Positions 56,452-64,000 of a stretch of 64,000 bases of DNA are shown here, in pieces. Below the pieces are notes generated by a model that made no database searches, was not told where the DNA came from, and was given only the letters and a program-made list of their open reading frames with translations. Made by a program: the position numbers and the translations under genes. Location: the NCBI RefSeq assembly GCF_000770925.1, contig NZ_JDTK01000013.1:1-64000 (forward strand), in the 5' to 3' direction. This stretch comes from Bifidobacterium ruminantium DSM 6489. GTDB taxonomy: Bacteria; Actinomycetota; Actinomycetes; Actinomycetales; Bifidobacteriaceae. How positions within the stretch are numbered: position 1 is the stretch's first letter; every line of letters begins with the position of its first letter.

Positions 56452-57596
56452 GCGTATGGGATTCCATAGTCAGCCAATCGCAGGTGGTCGAGCAGCTCAA
56501 AGCCGTTTCCAGCGGCGATCCGAAAGCCATCGCGCAATCGTGGCTGATCTGCGGCCCTCCCGGATCCGGACGGTCCAACGTGGCGCGCGCGTTCGCCGCC
56601 GCGCTTGAAAGCCTCGACCACGGACTGAACGACGAGCCGACCAAAACCACCGAACAGGTACTCGCCGGAACCCATCCCGACGTGACCGTGCTGGCCACCA
56701 ACAAGGTCACCATCGGCATCGACGAGGTCAGGGACATCATCGCCACATCCGAACAGATGCCCGGCACCGCGCCGTGGCGCATCATCATCATCGAGGACGT
56801 GGACCGCATGTTGGAGCGCACCACCAACGTGCTGCTGAAGGAGATCGAGGAGCCGAGCGCGCATACCATCTGGCTGTTGTGCGCGCCGAGCGCCCAGGAC
56901 GTGCTGCCGACCATCCGCTCGCGCACGCGCATCGTCAACCTTGCGGTGCCCACCAATCAGGCGGTTGCGAAATTCCTGGAATCGGAAGGATTCGAGCCGA
57001 AGATCGCCGCACGTGCGGCAAGGCTTTCGGAAGGGCACATCGGTATCGCGAACCTGTATGCCAAGAACGAACGTGTCATGACGGACCGCGACGAGCTCAT
57101 CGTCGGCGTGCTGGAGCTGCATCGCGCGTCCGACGCGGTGCTGCTGGCCGGCGATCTCATCGACAATGCGAAAGCCCAGGCCGAAGCGGAAGTCAACGTC
57201 AAAGCGGCCGCGGCCGAAGCCGATTTCCGTCGTGTCAACGGCCTCGACGCGAAGGACCGCATACCTCCAAAACTGCGCGGCGCGTACAATGCGATCGCCA
57301 AAAAAGACGAGCTCAAGCGGCGTGCCACGAGACTCACGCGCGACGTGCTCGACCGTGCGCTCAATTCCATCGCCAGCGTCTACCGCGACGTGGCGGTGCT
57401 GCAGAACAACGCCGAGGACGCGGTGGGACTCATCAACCTCGAAAACCGTTCCGCCATCACGGAATTGTCGGTACGGCTCGACCGTACGGGCGCCGTGCGC
57501 CGGCTGGAGGACATCGCCACCGCGCGCCGCAGGCTCAACGGCAACGGCAATCCGGTTTTGGTGTTCGAAGCGCTGTTCTGCGCGCTGATTCCGTGA
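56448..57596 (+). CDS. holB: DNA polymerase III delta prime subunit
   Basis: A 382-residue clamp-loader subunit. The P-loop is degenerate ([12 protein letters not shown], Arg in place of the catalytic Lys), as expected for non-hydrolysing delta prime. [25 protein letters not shown] and the SRC-like [10 protein letters not shown] follow. The zinc-binding cysteines found in many delta prime proteins are absent. A helical C-terminal collar ends the protein. Start overlaps tmk (ATGA). Confidence 0.92.
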   Translation: MSVWDSIVSQSQVVEQLKAVSSGDPKAIAQSWLICGPPGSGRSNVARAFAAALESLDHGLNDEPTKTTEQVLAGTHPDVTVLATNKVTIGIDEVRDIIATSEQMPGTAPWRIIIIEDVDRMLERTTNVLLKEIEEPSAHTIWLLCAPSAQDVLPTIRSRTRIVNLAVPTNQAVAKFLESEGFEPKIAARAARLSEGHIGIANLYAKNERVMTDRDELIVGVLELHRASDAVLLAGDLIDNAKAQAEAEVNVKAAAAEADFRRVNGLDAKDRIPPKLRGAYNAIAKKDELKRRATRLTRDVLDRALNSIASVYRDVAVLQNNAEDAVGLINLENRSAITELSVRLDRTGAVRRLEDIATARRRLNGNGNPVLVFEALFCALIP

Positions 57597-57638
57597 TTTT
57601 CGTAATTTCCAGTAATTACCGGCGATTCGATTCGCGAT

Positions 57639-58694
57639 TCACCGGCGGAACACCGAGGAATCCCGCACAATAAGCTGCGGGGCGAGCATGACGCGGGGCG
57701 CGCGCACGTTGCCGCCGGACGCATCAGTCGTCTCAGCCGCGCCTCCGGCAGGGCTGGAAGCCAGCAATTGCAGGCACTCCGACACGATGCGTTCGAAGGG
57801 CGCGCGCATCGACGTCAATTGTGGCATGGTGGTGCGCGCGATGGGGGAGTCGTGGTAGCCGACCACCAGCACATCCTCCGGCACGCGGATGCCCAGCGCG
57901 TCCAGCGCCACCATCACGCCGAACGCGATCGTGTCGTCGGCGCAGACCACGGCCTCCGGCTGCACGATCGGCCCGTTGAACAGCCGCATGGCGCAATCGA
58001 ATCCGCGCTGCACCGTGCATGCGCCGAACCGGTTCCAATCCTCGTCCGTGGCGAGCCCGTACGTGCGCAGATGCGTGTGGAACATGGTGAAGAGCTCCGC
58101 CGATTCGAAGGACAGCTCGTTGCCGGCCATATACGCGACGGATGCGATGCCCTGTTCGGTGAGATGCCGGACGACGGTCTCCATCGCGACGTCTTCGTCG
58201 ATGCCGACCATGGACACGTGCGGCGAGGTCTGCCGTCCGCCGATCTGCACGATCGGCAATGCGTCCGCGTGGCGACTCAGCGTTTCGGCATGGTCGGCTC
58301 CGGGCGCGGGCATCACGATCAGGCCGTCCACATGACGATCGATCAGCGATTCGATACGTTCCTTTTGCGCTTCCTGCGTGGCGCCGATACCCAGTAGAAG
58401 CTGTTGTGATTCCACGTCGATGGTCGGCTCGATCGTGTCGAGCAGTTGCGCGGCGAACGCGTCCGTGGCGCTGGGAATGACCAATCCGATGGTTTTGGTC
58501 ACATCGCTGCGCAGCGCGCTGGCCGCGTAATTGACGGAGTAGCCGAGTTGCTTGGCGGCTTCGCGCACGCGCCGCGCGATGTCGTCGTCTTTGCTTCGTT
58601 TGCCGGATAGCACGCGGGAGACGGTGGCGATGGATACGTTGGCCATCGCCGCGACATTGGTTATGGAGCTGCCGCCGTCGGCTTTGCCTGCCAT
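57639..58694 (-). CDS. LacI-family transcriptional regulator
   Basis: A 351-residue regulator. Helix-turn-helix and hinge: ITNVAAMANVSIATVSRVLSGKRSKDDDIARRV, quoted as NVAAMANVSIATVSRVLSG, then AASALRS. The periplasmic-binding-protein-like effector domain has TIGLVIPSATDAFA, VDGLIVMPAP and VCADDTIAFGVM. ATG at 58694 with GGAAGGTACG upstream. Two 14-bp direct repeats sit just upstream. The effector is unknown; control of ptsH/ptsI next door is a possibility. Confidence 0.9.
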   Translation of the reverse strand: MAGKADGGSSITNVAAMANVSIATVSRVLSGKRSKDDDIARRVREAAKQLGYSVNYAASALRSDVTKTIGLVIPSATDAFAAQLLDTIEPTIDVESQQLLLGIGATQEAQKERIESLIDRHVDGLIVMPAPGADHAETLSRHADALPIVQIGGRQTSPHVSMVGIDEDVAMETVVRHLTEQGIASVAYMAGNELSFESAELFTMFHTHLRTYGLATDEDWNRFGACTVQRGFDCAMRLFNGPIVQPEAVVCADDTIAFGVMVALDALGIRVPEDVLVVGYHDSPIARTTMPQLTSMRAPFERIVSECLQLLASSPAGGAAETTDASGGNVRAPRVMLAPQLIVRDSSVFRR

Positions 58695-58716
58695 GCGCAC
58701 CGTACCTTCCTGAAGT

Positions 58717-58750
58717 GGGAACCCGGAATCAGAAGCGGGAACCCGGAATC
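58717..58750. promoter_or_regulatory. Tandem 14-bp repeats upstream of the LacI regulator
   Basis: GGGAACCCGGAATC occurs twice (58717-58730 and 58737-58750) at a 20-bp pitch, about two helical turns, 23 bp upstream of the regulator start. It may be a regulatory site or a local duplication. Confidence 0.4.
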
Positions 58751-58773
58751 GAAAGACCCATCAAGAATAGAAC

Positions 58774-58800
58774 GACCGCCCGTCGAATCGGCGGGCGGTC
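58774..58800 (-). terminator. Hairpin terminating ptsH
   Basis: GACCGCCCG (58774-58782) and CGGGCGGTC (58792-58800) pair perfectly. On the minus strand it is followed by GTTCTATTC, a weak T tract, 30 bp after the ptsH stop. Confidence 0.6.
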
Positions 58801-58831
58801 TCAAAACCTTGGAATGTCGGCGACGGAAGCG

Positions 58832-59092
58832 TCACTCGGCGTTGACGAGGATGTTGGCCAGGCTGTCGGCCACGGCCTCGGCGTTGTCGCCTTCGACGTT
58901 GATGACCACGGTGTCGCCCTGCTTGATGCCCAGGCCCATGATGGACAGGATGGAGCCGGCTGGGACGGCATTGCCGCCTTCCTTGGCGATGGTCACGGTC
59001 TGGCCGGAAGCGGTGACGGCCTGAGCGAACATTGCGGCCGGACGGGCGTGGATGCCGACCGGATCGTTGATGACGAGATTGCGGACTGCCAT
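58832..59092 (-). CDS. ptsH: Phosphocarrier protein HPr
   Basis: An 86-residue PTS phosphocarrier. The phosphorylated H15 is in DPVGIHARPAAMF. S47 in AGSILSIMGLG aligns with the regulatory Ser46 of Gram-positive HPr. Start at 59092 with AAGGAG eight bases upstream; five extra upstream codons are rejected. Divergent from ptsI, sharing a 340-bp control region. Confidence 0.96.
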   Translation of the reverse strand: MAVRNLVINDPVGIHARPAAMFAQAVTASGQTVTIAKEGGNAVPAGSILSIMGLGIKQGDTVVINVEGDNAEAVADSLANILVNAE

Positions 59093-59432
59093 GATGGACT
59101 CCTTCAATGGTTGGTGTTTGATTGCGTTTACGCTAGGTATTTTCGATATTTACACGTCGATGCGTATCGATTTTTGCGTATCGATTGCATTTGCGCGGCG
59201 ACGGCCGGCATCTGCTTTTCTTAATGCTTAGTGTAACACATTTCGCTCGACACAGAAAACGTTTACCGGTTTTGTTTTGCGGAAATTTTGTGTATACTGA
59301 TTGCAGGCTGAAAACGATTTACCGGCGAAGACGGTGGGGATTGTTGCAGTAACTTATGCGCATGGCAGGTGTAATCCTGCAATCGTTTGCGTACCCAATA
59401 TTTTTTCCAAGGAAACAGGAAAGGGAGTTCCC
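59093..59432. promoter_or_regulatory. ptsH-ptsI divergent control region
   Basis: This 340-bp AT-rich region has no gene. It contains a TATACT -10 element for ptsI at 59293-59298 and two LacI-operator-like sites flanking it: AAAACGTTTACCGGTTTT (59257-59274) and AAAACGATTTACCGG (59311-59325). Both share AAAACG plus TTTACCGG. The first overlaps the expected -35 region and the second lies just past the transcription start, a layout suited to repression. Confidence 0.6.
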
Positions 59433-61082
59433 ATGAACATCAAGGGTGTTGGTATCGGTCGTGGCGTCGCAGTCGGCCCGGTCATTCGTATGGCCGCCCC
59501 GCTTCCGGAGCCGTCGGACGCGCCGCGTGCGGAAGGCGTCTCCGCGGAAAGCGAAATCGCCCGCGTCGAGAAGTCGCTCGCCCTCGTCAACGCCGACCTG
59601 AACCGTCGCGCCGAAGAGGCCGCCAACGGAGACGAAGGCGCCAAGCAGGCCGCCCCGATCCTGCAGGCCATCGCCATGTTCGCATCCGACCCGTCCCTCG
59701 CGCAGTCCATCAAGGACCTCATCAACCAGGGCAAAACCGCCGAACGCGCCGTGCTGGAAGGCTTCGCCGCTGTCGAGGACATGTTCCGCGCCATCGGCGG
59801 ATACCAGGCCGAACGCGCCGCCGACCTGCACGACGTCGGCCAGCGTGTGATCGCTGACCTCATGGGCGCCCCGGCACCGGGCCTGCCGACCAGCGAAACC
59901 CCGTTCGTGCTCGTGGCCGAAGACCTGTCCCCGGCCGACACCGCCGCGCTCGACATGTCCAAGACCCTGGCCATCGTCACCTCCCAGGGCGGCCCAACGT
60001 CCCACACCGCCATCCTGGCGCGCGCACGTGGCATCGTGGCGGTCGTTTCCGCCGCCGAAGCCGAAGATCTCCAGAACGGCACCAACGTCATCGTCAATGC
60101 AGCCAAGGGCGAGATCACGGTCGATCCGACCGAAGAGGAGATCGCAGCCGCTGAAGCTGCCAAGTCCCGCGCCGCCGCAGCCAAGGAGCTGCGCGGCAAG
60201 CCGGGCTCCACCAAGGACGGACACCTGATTCCGCTGCTCGCCAACGTCGGCAAGCCGTCCGACGCCGCGAAGGCGCTGGAATACGGCGCCGAAGGCGTGG
60301 GCCTGTTCCGCACCGAATTCCTGTTCATCGGCAACTCCGAGCCGCCGACCGTCGAAGAGCAGACCAAGGCCTACACCGAACTGCTCAGCCAGTTCCCGGG
60401 CAAGAAGGTCGTGATCCGCATGCTCGACGCCGGCGCCGACAAGCCTCTGCCGTTCCTCACCCCGGAGGACGAACCGAATCCGGCCCTCGGCCTGCGTGGT
60501 CTGCGCACCCTGCGCGCCCACATGGACGTGCTCGAAGGCCAGCTCAAGGCGCTCGCCGCCGCGGATGCTGCCACCGACGCCAACCTGTGGGTCATGGCCC
60601 CGATGGTGGCCGACCAGCATGAGGCCGACTACTTCGTCAAGCTCGGCAAGAGCTTCGGCCTGAAGTTCGTGGGCGCGATGGCCGAAGTGCCGTCGATCGC
60701 CCTCATGGCGGACAAGGTGGCCGACGTGGCCGACTTCGTGTCCATCGGCACCAACGACCTGACCCAGTACACGCTCGCCGCCGACCGTACCCTCGGTTCC
60801 GTGGCCAACTATCAGACCGCCTGGCATCCGGCGGTGCTGCGCGCCATCAAGATGATCTGCGACGCGGGCAACGCCAAGGGCATGCCGGTGGGCGTGTGCG
60901 GCGAGGCCGCGGCCGATCCGGATCTGGCCGTCGTGCTGGCCGGCCTCGGCGTCAACTCCCTGTCCATGACCCCGGTCGCGCTGGACGACGTCCGCGCGGC
61001 CCTCGCCGAAGTCACCTTCGAAGAGGCCAAGGCCAAGGCGGCCGCCGCCCTCAACGGCGACTTCTACAAGCCGGCCGAGTGA
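59433..61082 (+). CDS. ptsI: PTS enzyme I
   Basis: A 549-residue phosphoenolpyruvate-protein phosphotransferase that passes phosphate from PEP to HPr. The phosphorylated H191 is in SQGGPTSHTAILARA. The PEP-binding barrel has GVGLFRTEFLFI, RMLDAGADKPLPF, FVSIGTNDLTQYTLAADR and the catalytic Cys region GVCGEAAADP. AAAGGGAG precedes the ATG; a longer in-frame leader is spurious. Membrane EII components are not in the window. Confidence 0.97.
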   Translation: MNIKGVGIGRGVAVGPVIRMAAPLPEPSDAPRAEGVSAESEIARVEKSLALVNADLNRRAEEAANGDEGAKQAAPILQAIAMFASDPSLAQSIKDLINQGKTAERAVLEGFAAVEDMFRAIGGYQAERAADLHDVGQRVIADLMGAPAPGLPTSETPFVLVAEDLSPADTAALDMSKTLAIVTSQGGPTSHTAILARARGIVAVVSAAEAEDLQNGTNVIVNAAKGEITVDPTEEEIAAAEAAKSRAAAAKELRGKPGSTKDGHLIPLLANVGKPSDAAKALEYGAEGVGLFRTEFLFIGNSEPPTVEEQTKAYTELLSQFPGKKVVIRMLDAGADKPLPFLTPEDEPNPALGLRGLRTLRAHMDVLEGQLKALAAADAATDANLWVMAPMVADQHEADYFVKLGKSFGLKFVGAMAEVPSIALMADKVADVADFVSIGTNDLTQYTLAADRTLGSVANYQTAWHPAVLRAIKMICDAGNAKGMPVGVCGEAAADPDLAVVLAGLGVNSLSMTPVALDDVRAALAEVTFEEAKAKAAAALNGDFYKPAE

Positions 61083-61270
61083 TTCCCCTTCTTTCCTTCA
61101 CTCGGCTGTGTCTGGGCTTTGCGGCTGCGATTCCCGCGGCCGCAGGGTTTCGACACATGTATCTGTGCCTATGAGAACGATGTCTCCAAGGTTCTGATAG
61201 GCCCTGTTTCCCGGAAACGACCCCGTTTCGTGCGATTGCCGCACGGATGGGGTCGTTTTCGGTTGCAGGC

Positions 61271-61294
61271 TTTCGGTTTCCGGCGAATCGGACG
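61271..61294. repeat. Degraded copy of the 24-bp palindrome
   Basis: The right arm GGCGAATCGGACG is recognisable and the left arm is eroded (TTTCGGTTTCC). It lies about 30 bp upstream of the PEBP-family gene. The relationship is likely but not certain. Confidence 0.4.
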
Positions 61295-61326
61295 CGTTGT
61301 ACATTGGTATGCGCGATACTGGAGAT

Positions 61327-61884
61327 ATGAAGATTTCCGCAGATTTCACCGTCATTCCCGCCGCGTTCGCCAAGGCGGCGCCGCCTGAGAATCGCATCGA
61401 CGGCACTCCGATCGTTTCCTTCCCCTTCTACATCGACGAGCTTGACCCTGCCGTGCAGTTCCTGCATTGGGAATTCGTCGATCCCGATTCCATTCCGGTA
61501 TGCGGCTTCCAATGGAACCATTGGGCGCTCGCCAACCTGCCCGTGGACGCGCTGATGTACGATTTCAACGATTCCCACGCATTGGCGATTCCAGCCGATT
61601 TCTCCCGCACGGTTTCCGCGATGATTCCCGAAACGGTGCAGGGTCGCACTTCCGCCGCGTCGCCGCTGCTCAAGGGACGCAGCACTGACCCGGCCGTCAC
61701 CATGCGCTATAACGGGCCGTGCCCGCCTGACAAGGACCACGACTACTATCTGCACGTATGGGGCACCACGGCTCCGCTTGCCGGACTCAACCAGGGCTTC
61801 TGGCTCAACGAGATGGAGCGCGCGCTGCGCACCTCCGGCACCATCGCGGACCAGGGCGGCGTCTTCCTGACCGGCAAGGCCTGA
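61327..61884 (+). CDS. YbhB/YbcL (PEBP-like) family protein
   Basis: A 185-residue soluble protein of the phosphatidylethanolamine-binding-protein-like family. Signatures: FVDPDSIPVCGFQWNHWALANLP, TMRYNGPCPPDKDHDYYLHVWG (quoted as RYNGPCPPDKDHDYYLHVWG). The anion-binding pocket residues Asp, His and the PCPP turn are present. Bacterial members have no agreed function. The ATG at 61327 follows TGGAGAT; earlier Met codons lack ribosome sites. Confidence 0.88.
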   Translation: MKISADFTVIPAAFAKAAPPENRIDGTPIVSFPFYIDELDPAVQFLHWEFVDPDSIPVCGFQWNHWALANLPVDALMYDFNDSHALAIPADFSRTVSAMIPETVQGRTSAASPLLKGRSTDPAVTMRYNGPCPPDKDHDYYLHVWGTTAPLAGLNQGFWLNEMERALRTSGTIADQGGVFLTGKA

Positions 61885-62003
61885 TCGCAGCCGGCCTTGC
61901 AAAACCGGTATCGCACGTGTGCCGCATATCGCCGTGCGAACCGCATGAAACACACGTATAGGCAACACCTATCAGCAACACCATCGAAAGGAATTGCAAA
62001 CAC

Positions 62004-63596
62004 ATGGCATGCACCACGATTCTGGTCGGCAAGGACGCGAGCTACGACGGATCGACCATCATCGCCCGCAATGAGGACAGCGCGAACGGCGAATTCTGCC
62101 CGAAGCGTTTCGTCGTCGTCAAGCCCGAGGAACAGCCGAAGCATTACAGGAGCGTGCTGTCCCACATCGAAATCGACTTGCCGGACGATCCGCTGCAGTA
62201 CACGGCCGTGCCGAACGCTGACCTGAAGGAGGGTATCTGGGGCGAAGCCGGCGTCAATGAGGCGAACGTGGCCATGAGCGCCACCGAAACCCTCACCACC
62301 AACGAGCGTGTGCTTGGCGCTGACCCGTTCGTGGAGCTCACCCCGGCCAAGGGCCAGCCCGGTGCCGACGGCTATGAGCCGGAAGTGCCCGGCGGCATCG
62401 GCGAGGAGGATTTCCTCACCCTCGTGCTGCCATACGTCAAAACCGCCCGCGAGGGCGTGACCCGTCTCGGCGAACTGCTCGAGAAGCACGGCACGTATGA
62501 GATGAACGGCGTCGCCTTCTCCGACGTCAATGAGATCTGGTGGCTCGAAACCGTCGGCGGCCACCATTGGATCGCCAAGCGTGTGCCGGACGAGGCGTAC
62601 GTGACCATGCCGAACCAGCTCGGCATCGACGAATTCGACCTCGACGACGCCCTCGGCGACCAGGAGGAGCACATGTGCTCTGCGGATCTGGGCGAGTTCA
62701 TCGAACGCAACCATCTGGATCTGGCCGTGGAGAACGTCACCCCGTTCAATCCGCGCGACGCCTTCGGTTCCCACTCCGATTCCGACCACGTCTACAACAC
62801 GCCGCGCGCCTGGTACATGCAGCGCTTCCTCAACCCGTACGACGAGCAGTGGGACGGCCAGGACGCCGACCATCAGCCGACCTCGGACGACATTCCGTGG
62901 GCCCGCCAGCCCGATCGCAAGATCACCATCGAGGACGTGAAGTACGTGCTGAGCTCCCACTACCAGGGCACCCCGTACGATCCGTACGGCATCCTCGGCG
63001 ACCAGCATTCGCGCCACATGTTCCGCCCGATCGGCATCAACCGTCAGAGCCAGCTGTCCGTCATGCAGATCCGCCCGTACCGTCCGCAGGTCAACCGCGC
63101 CGTGCAGTGGATCGCCTACGGCTCCAACCCGTTCAACACGCTCGTGCCGTTCTATCCGAACGTCGGCTCCACGCCGAAGTATCTCGAGGACACCACCACG
63201 CGCGTCACCTCCGAGAACTTCTACTGGGAGAATCGCATCATCGCGGCCCTGTGCGACGCCAACTTCGCCGACACCTCCAACGCGGTGGAACGCTACCAGG
63301 AGAAGACCGGCGGCATGGGCCACCGCATGATCGCCGCCACTGATGAGCAGATCGCCCGTCTGGTGGAAGGCGTGTCCGACGAATTCGAGACGGATGACGA
63401 AAACGGCGACGTGCAGCCGTTGGAGCCGGACGAGGTTATCAAGGCCGTGCGCAACGGCGAAGCCCGCGACGTGCTCGCCGCTGCCAACGAGACCATGGCC
63501 GCGCAGCTCAAGGAGAAAACCGACAAGCTGCTCGATTCCGTGCTCTACACCACCAGCATGAACATGAAGAACGGCTTCCACATGTCTGACTTCTGA
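62004..63596 (+). CDS. C69-family dipeptidase
   Basis: A 530-residue N-terminal-nucleophile hydrolase related to Lactobacillus PepD. The sequence MACTTILVGKDAS places Cys3 as the probable catalytic nucleophile, with STIIARNEDS and VNEANVAMSATETL as supporting family motifs. No signal peptide, so a cytosolic peptidase cleaving imported dipeptides is likely. GAAAGGAATTGC lies upstream. Confidence 0.93.
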   Translation: MACTTILVGKDASYDGSTIIARNEDSANGEFCPKRFVVVKPEEQPKHYRSVLSHIEIDLPDDPLQYTAVPNADLKEGIWGEAGVNEANVAMSATETLTTNERVLGADPFVELTPAKGQPGADGYEPEVPGGIGEEDFLTLVLPYVKTAREGVTRLGELLEKHGTYEMNGVAFSDVNEIWWLETVGGHHWIAKRVPDEAYVTMPNQLGIDEFDLDDALGDQEEHMCSADLGEFIERNHLDLAVENVTPFNPRDAFGSHSDSDHVYNTPRAWYMQRFLNPYDEQWDGQDADHQPTSDDIPWARQPDRKITIEDVKYVLSSHYQGTPYDPYGILGDQHSRHMFRPIGINRQSQLSVMQIRPYRPQVNRAVQWIAYGSNPFNTLVPFYPNVGSTPKYLEDTTTRVTSENFYWENRIIAALCDANFADTSNAVERYQEKTGGMGHRMIAATDEQIARLVEGVSDEFETDDENGDVQPLEPDEVIKAVRNGEARDVLAAANETMAAQLKEKTDKLLDSVLYTTSMNMKNGFHMSDF

Positions 63597-63882
63597 CGGT
63601 TCCCGCAGGCGTTTTCGCGATTGTCCATGAGCCGTCTGCGACCGCCCATGCATATATGAATTCCGGCTTCCGTACGGCGCTCGCCGCCGACCGTTTTCAC
63701 ATGACGGTCGGCGCGCGTCCGCTGTGTGGAGTCGGTTTTTCCATTGGTAATGCGGGCTTATTAGAATGGCGGTTGTCTTTGCTTTTCCGCTCGGGCCTGC
63801 GTTGCGTGCAAGAAACGTGCAGCATGCGTATCGCACGCGCGGCGCCGCGTCCGGCGGAATGCTTTCCCAAGAAAGGAGCCCA
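63597..63882. other. Intergenic region with a hairpin after the dipeptidase
   Basis: GCCGACCG and CGGTCGGC (about 63688-63715) form a perfect 8-bp stem without a T run and may end the dipeptidase transcript. No gene is supported in these 286 bp; an AT-rich stretch near 63735-63790 probably holds the next promoter. Confidence 0.5.
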
Positions 63883-64000
63883 GTGACCAGCATTGAGGAT
63901 TTCACCAGCCAGTACGGCCTGGTGCAGAAGATTGATGCGTTCGGCTATCTCGATTACCTGAAGAAGAATCCTGATGCGCCGCGCAAGCATGGCAAGGTCG
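63883..64000 (+). CDS. Start of an unfinished gene, possibly formate--tetrahydrofolate ligase
   Basis: GTG start with AAAGGAG well placed; the frame stays open to the window edge (39 codons seen). The beginning TSIEDFTSQYGLVQKIDAF and the later RKHGKV resemble, from memory, the N terminus of bifidobacterial formate--tetrahydrofolate ligase, but the ATP-binding motif that would prove it lies outside. Treat the product name as tentative. Confidence 0.6.
   Translation, partial: MTSIEDFTSQYGLVQKIDAFGYLDYLKKNPDAPRKHGKV

Overview
The window is chromosomal DNA of a Bifidobacterium. This rests on the high GC, the gene content and arrangement (actinobacterial leuA, ino1, glf, upp, a Tad pilus cluster with TadE-like genes, SRP RNA of the short bacterial type) and protein sequences that read as bifidobacterial. 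The species was not determined. I find no tRNA, rRNA, CRISPR array, prophage or complete insertion sequence.

Layout. 0-4.2 kb: a family 2 glycosyltransferase, a TetR regulator and ftsY, separated by three clusters of a 24-bp palindrome repeated with an exact 51-bp period. 4.2-9.4 kb: a cation/proton antiporter, then the nitrogen-sensing genes amtB-glnB-glnD. 9.4-13.6 kb: a cluster of DnaA boxes, then dnaB-murT-gatD, packed like an operon. 13.7-16 kb: a small phasin-like protein and a UbiB/ABC1 kinase. 16-18.7 kb: a decayed sortase/pilin locus and a VapBC-type toxin-antitoxin pair. 18.8-25.2 kb: a glycerophosphodiesterase, upp, and the ppk-mutT1-hypothetical group. 25.2-30.4 kb: a Tad (Flp) pilus cluster whose ATPase/platform half is bracketed by two copies of a 49-bp repeat carrying DnaA-box-like sequence. 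30.5-35.8 kb: a lipid kinase, a TetR regulator, dnaX and recR. 36-38.7 kb: a two-gene aspartokinase convergent with asd. 38.9-43.7 kb: a DUF5701-like protein, a large zinc-ribbon/PASTA membrane protein and a metallophosphoesterase. 43.8-51.1 kb: leuA, a class A penicillin-binding protein, ino1 and glf. 51.2-57.6 kb: SRP RNA, a PAP2 phosphatase, topA, tmk and holB. 57.6-61.1 kb: a LacI regulator and divergent ptsH/ptsI. 61.3 kb to the end: a PEBP-family protein, a C69 dipeptidase and the first codons of a further gene.

Functional themes. Replication genes are frequent (dnaB, dnaX, recR, topA, tmk, holB), as are cell-envelope genes (murT-gatD, the class A PBP, glf, PAP2, glycosyltransferase, Tad pili, sortase remnants). 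Both FtsY and the SRP RNA of the protein-targeting pathway are present. Nitrogen control (AmtB-PII-GlnD) and PTS control (HPr/EI with operator-like sites) each form a local module.

The least explained structure is the 51-bp-period palindrome array. It occurs in three intergenic clusters (12 copies seen) plus one intact and one degraded solitary copy. Its arms are conserved, its 27-bp intervals are diverged but related, and the strict spacing argues for a bound protein or a structured transcript rather than random REP-like scatter.
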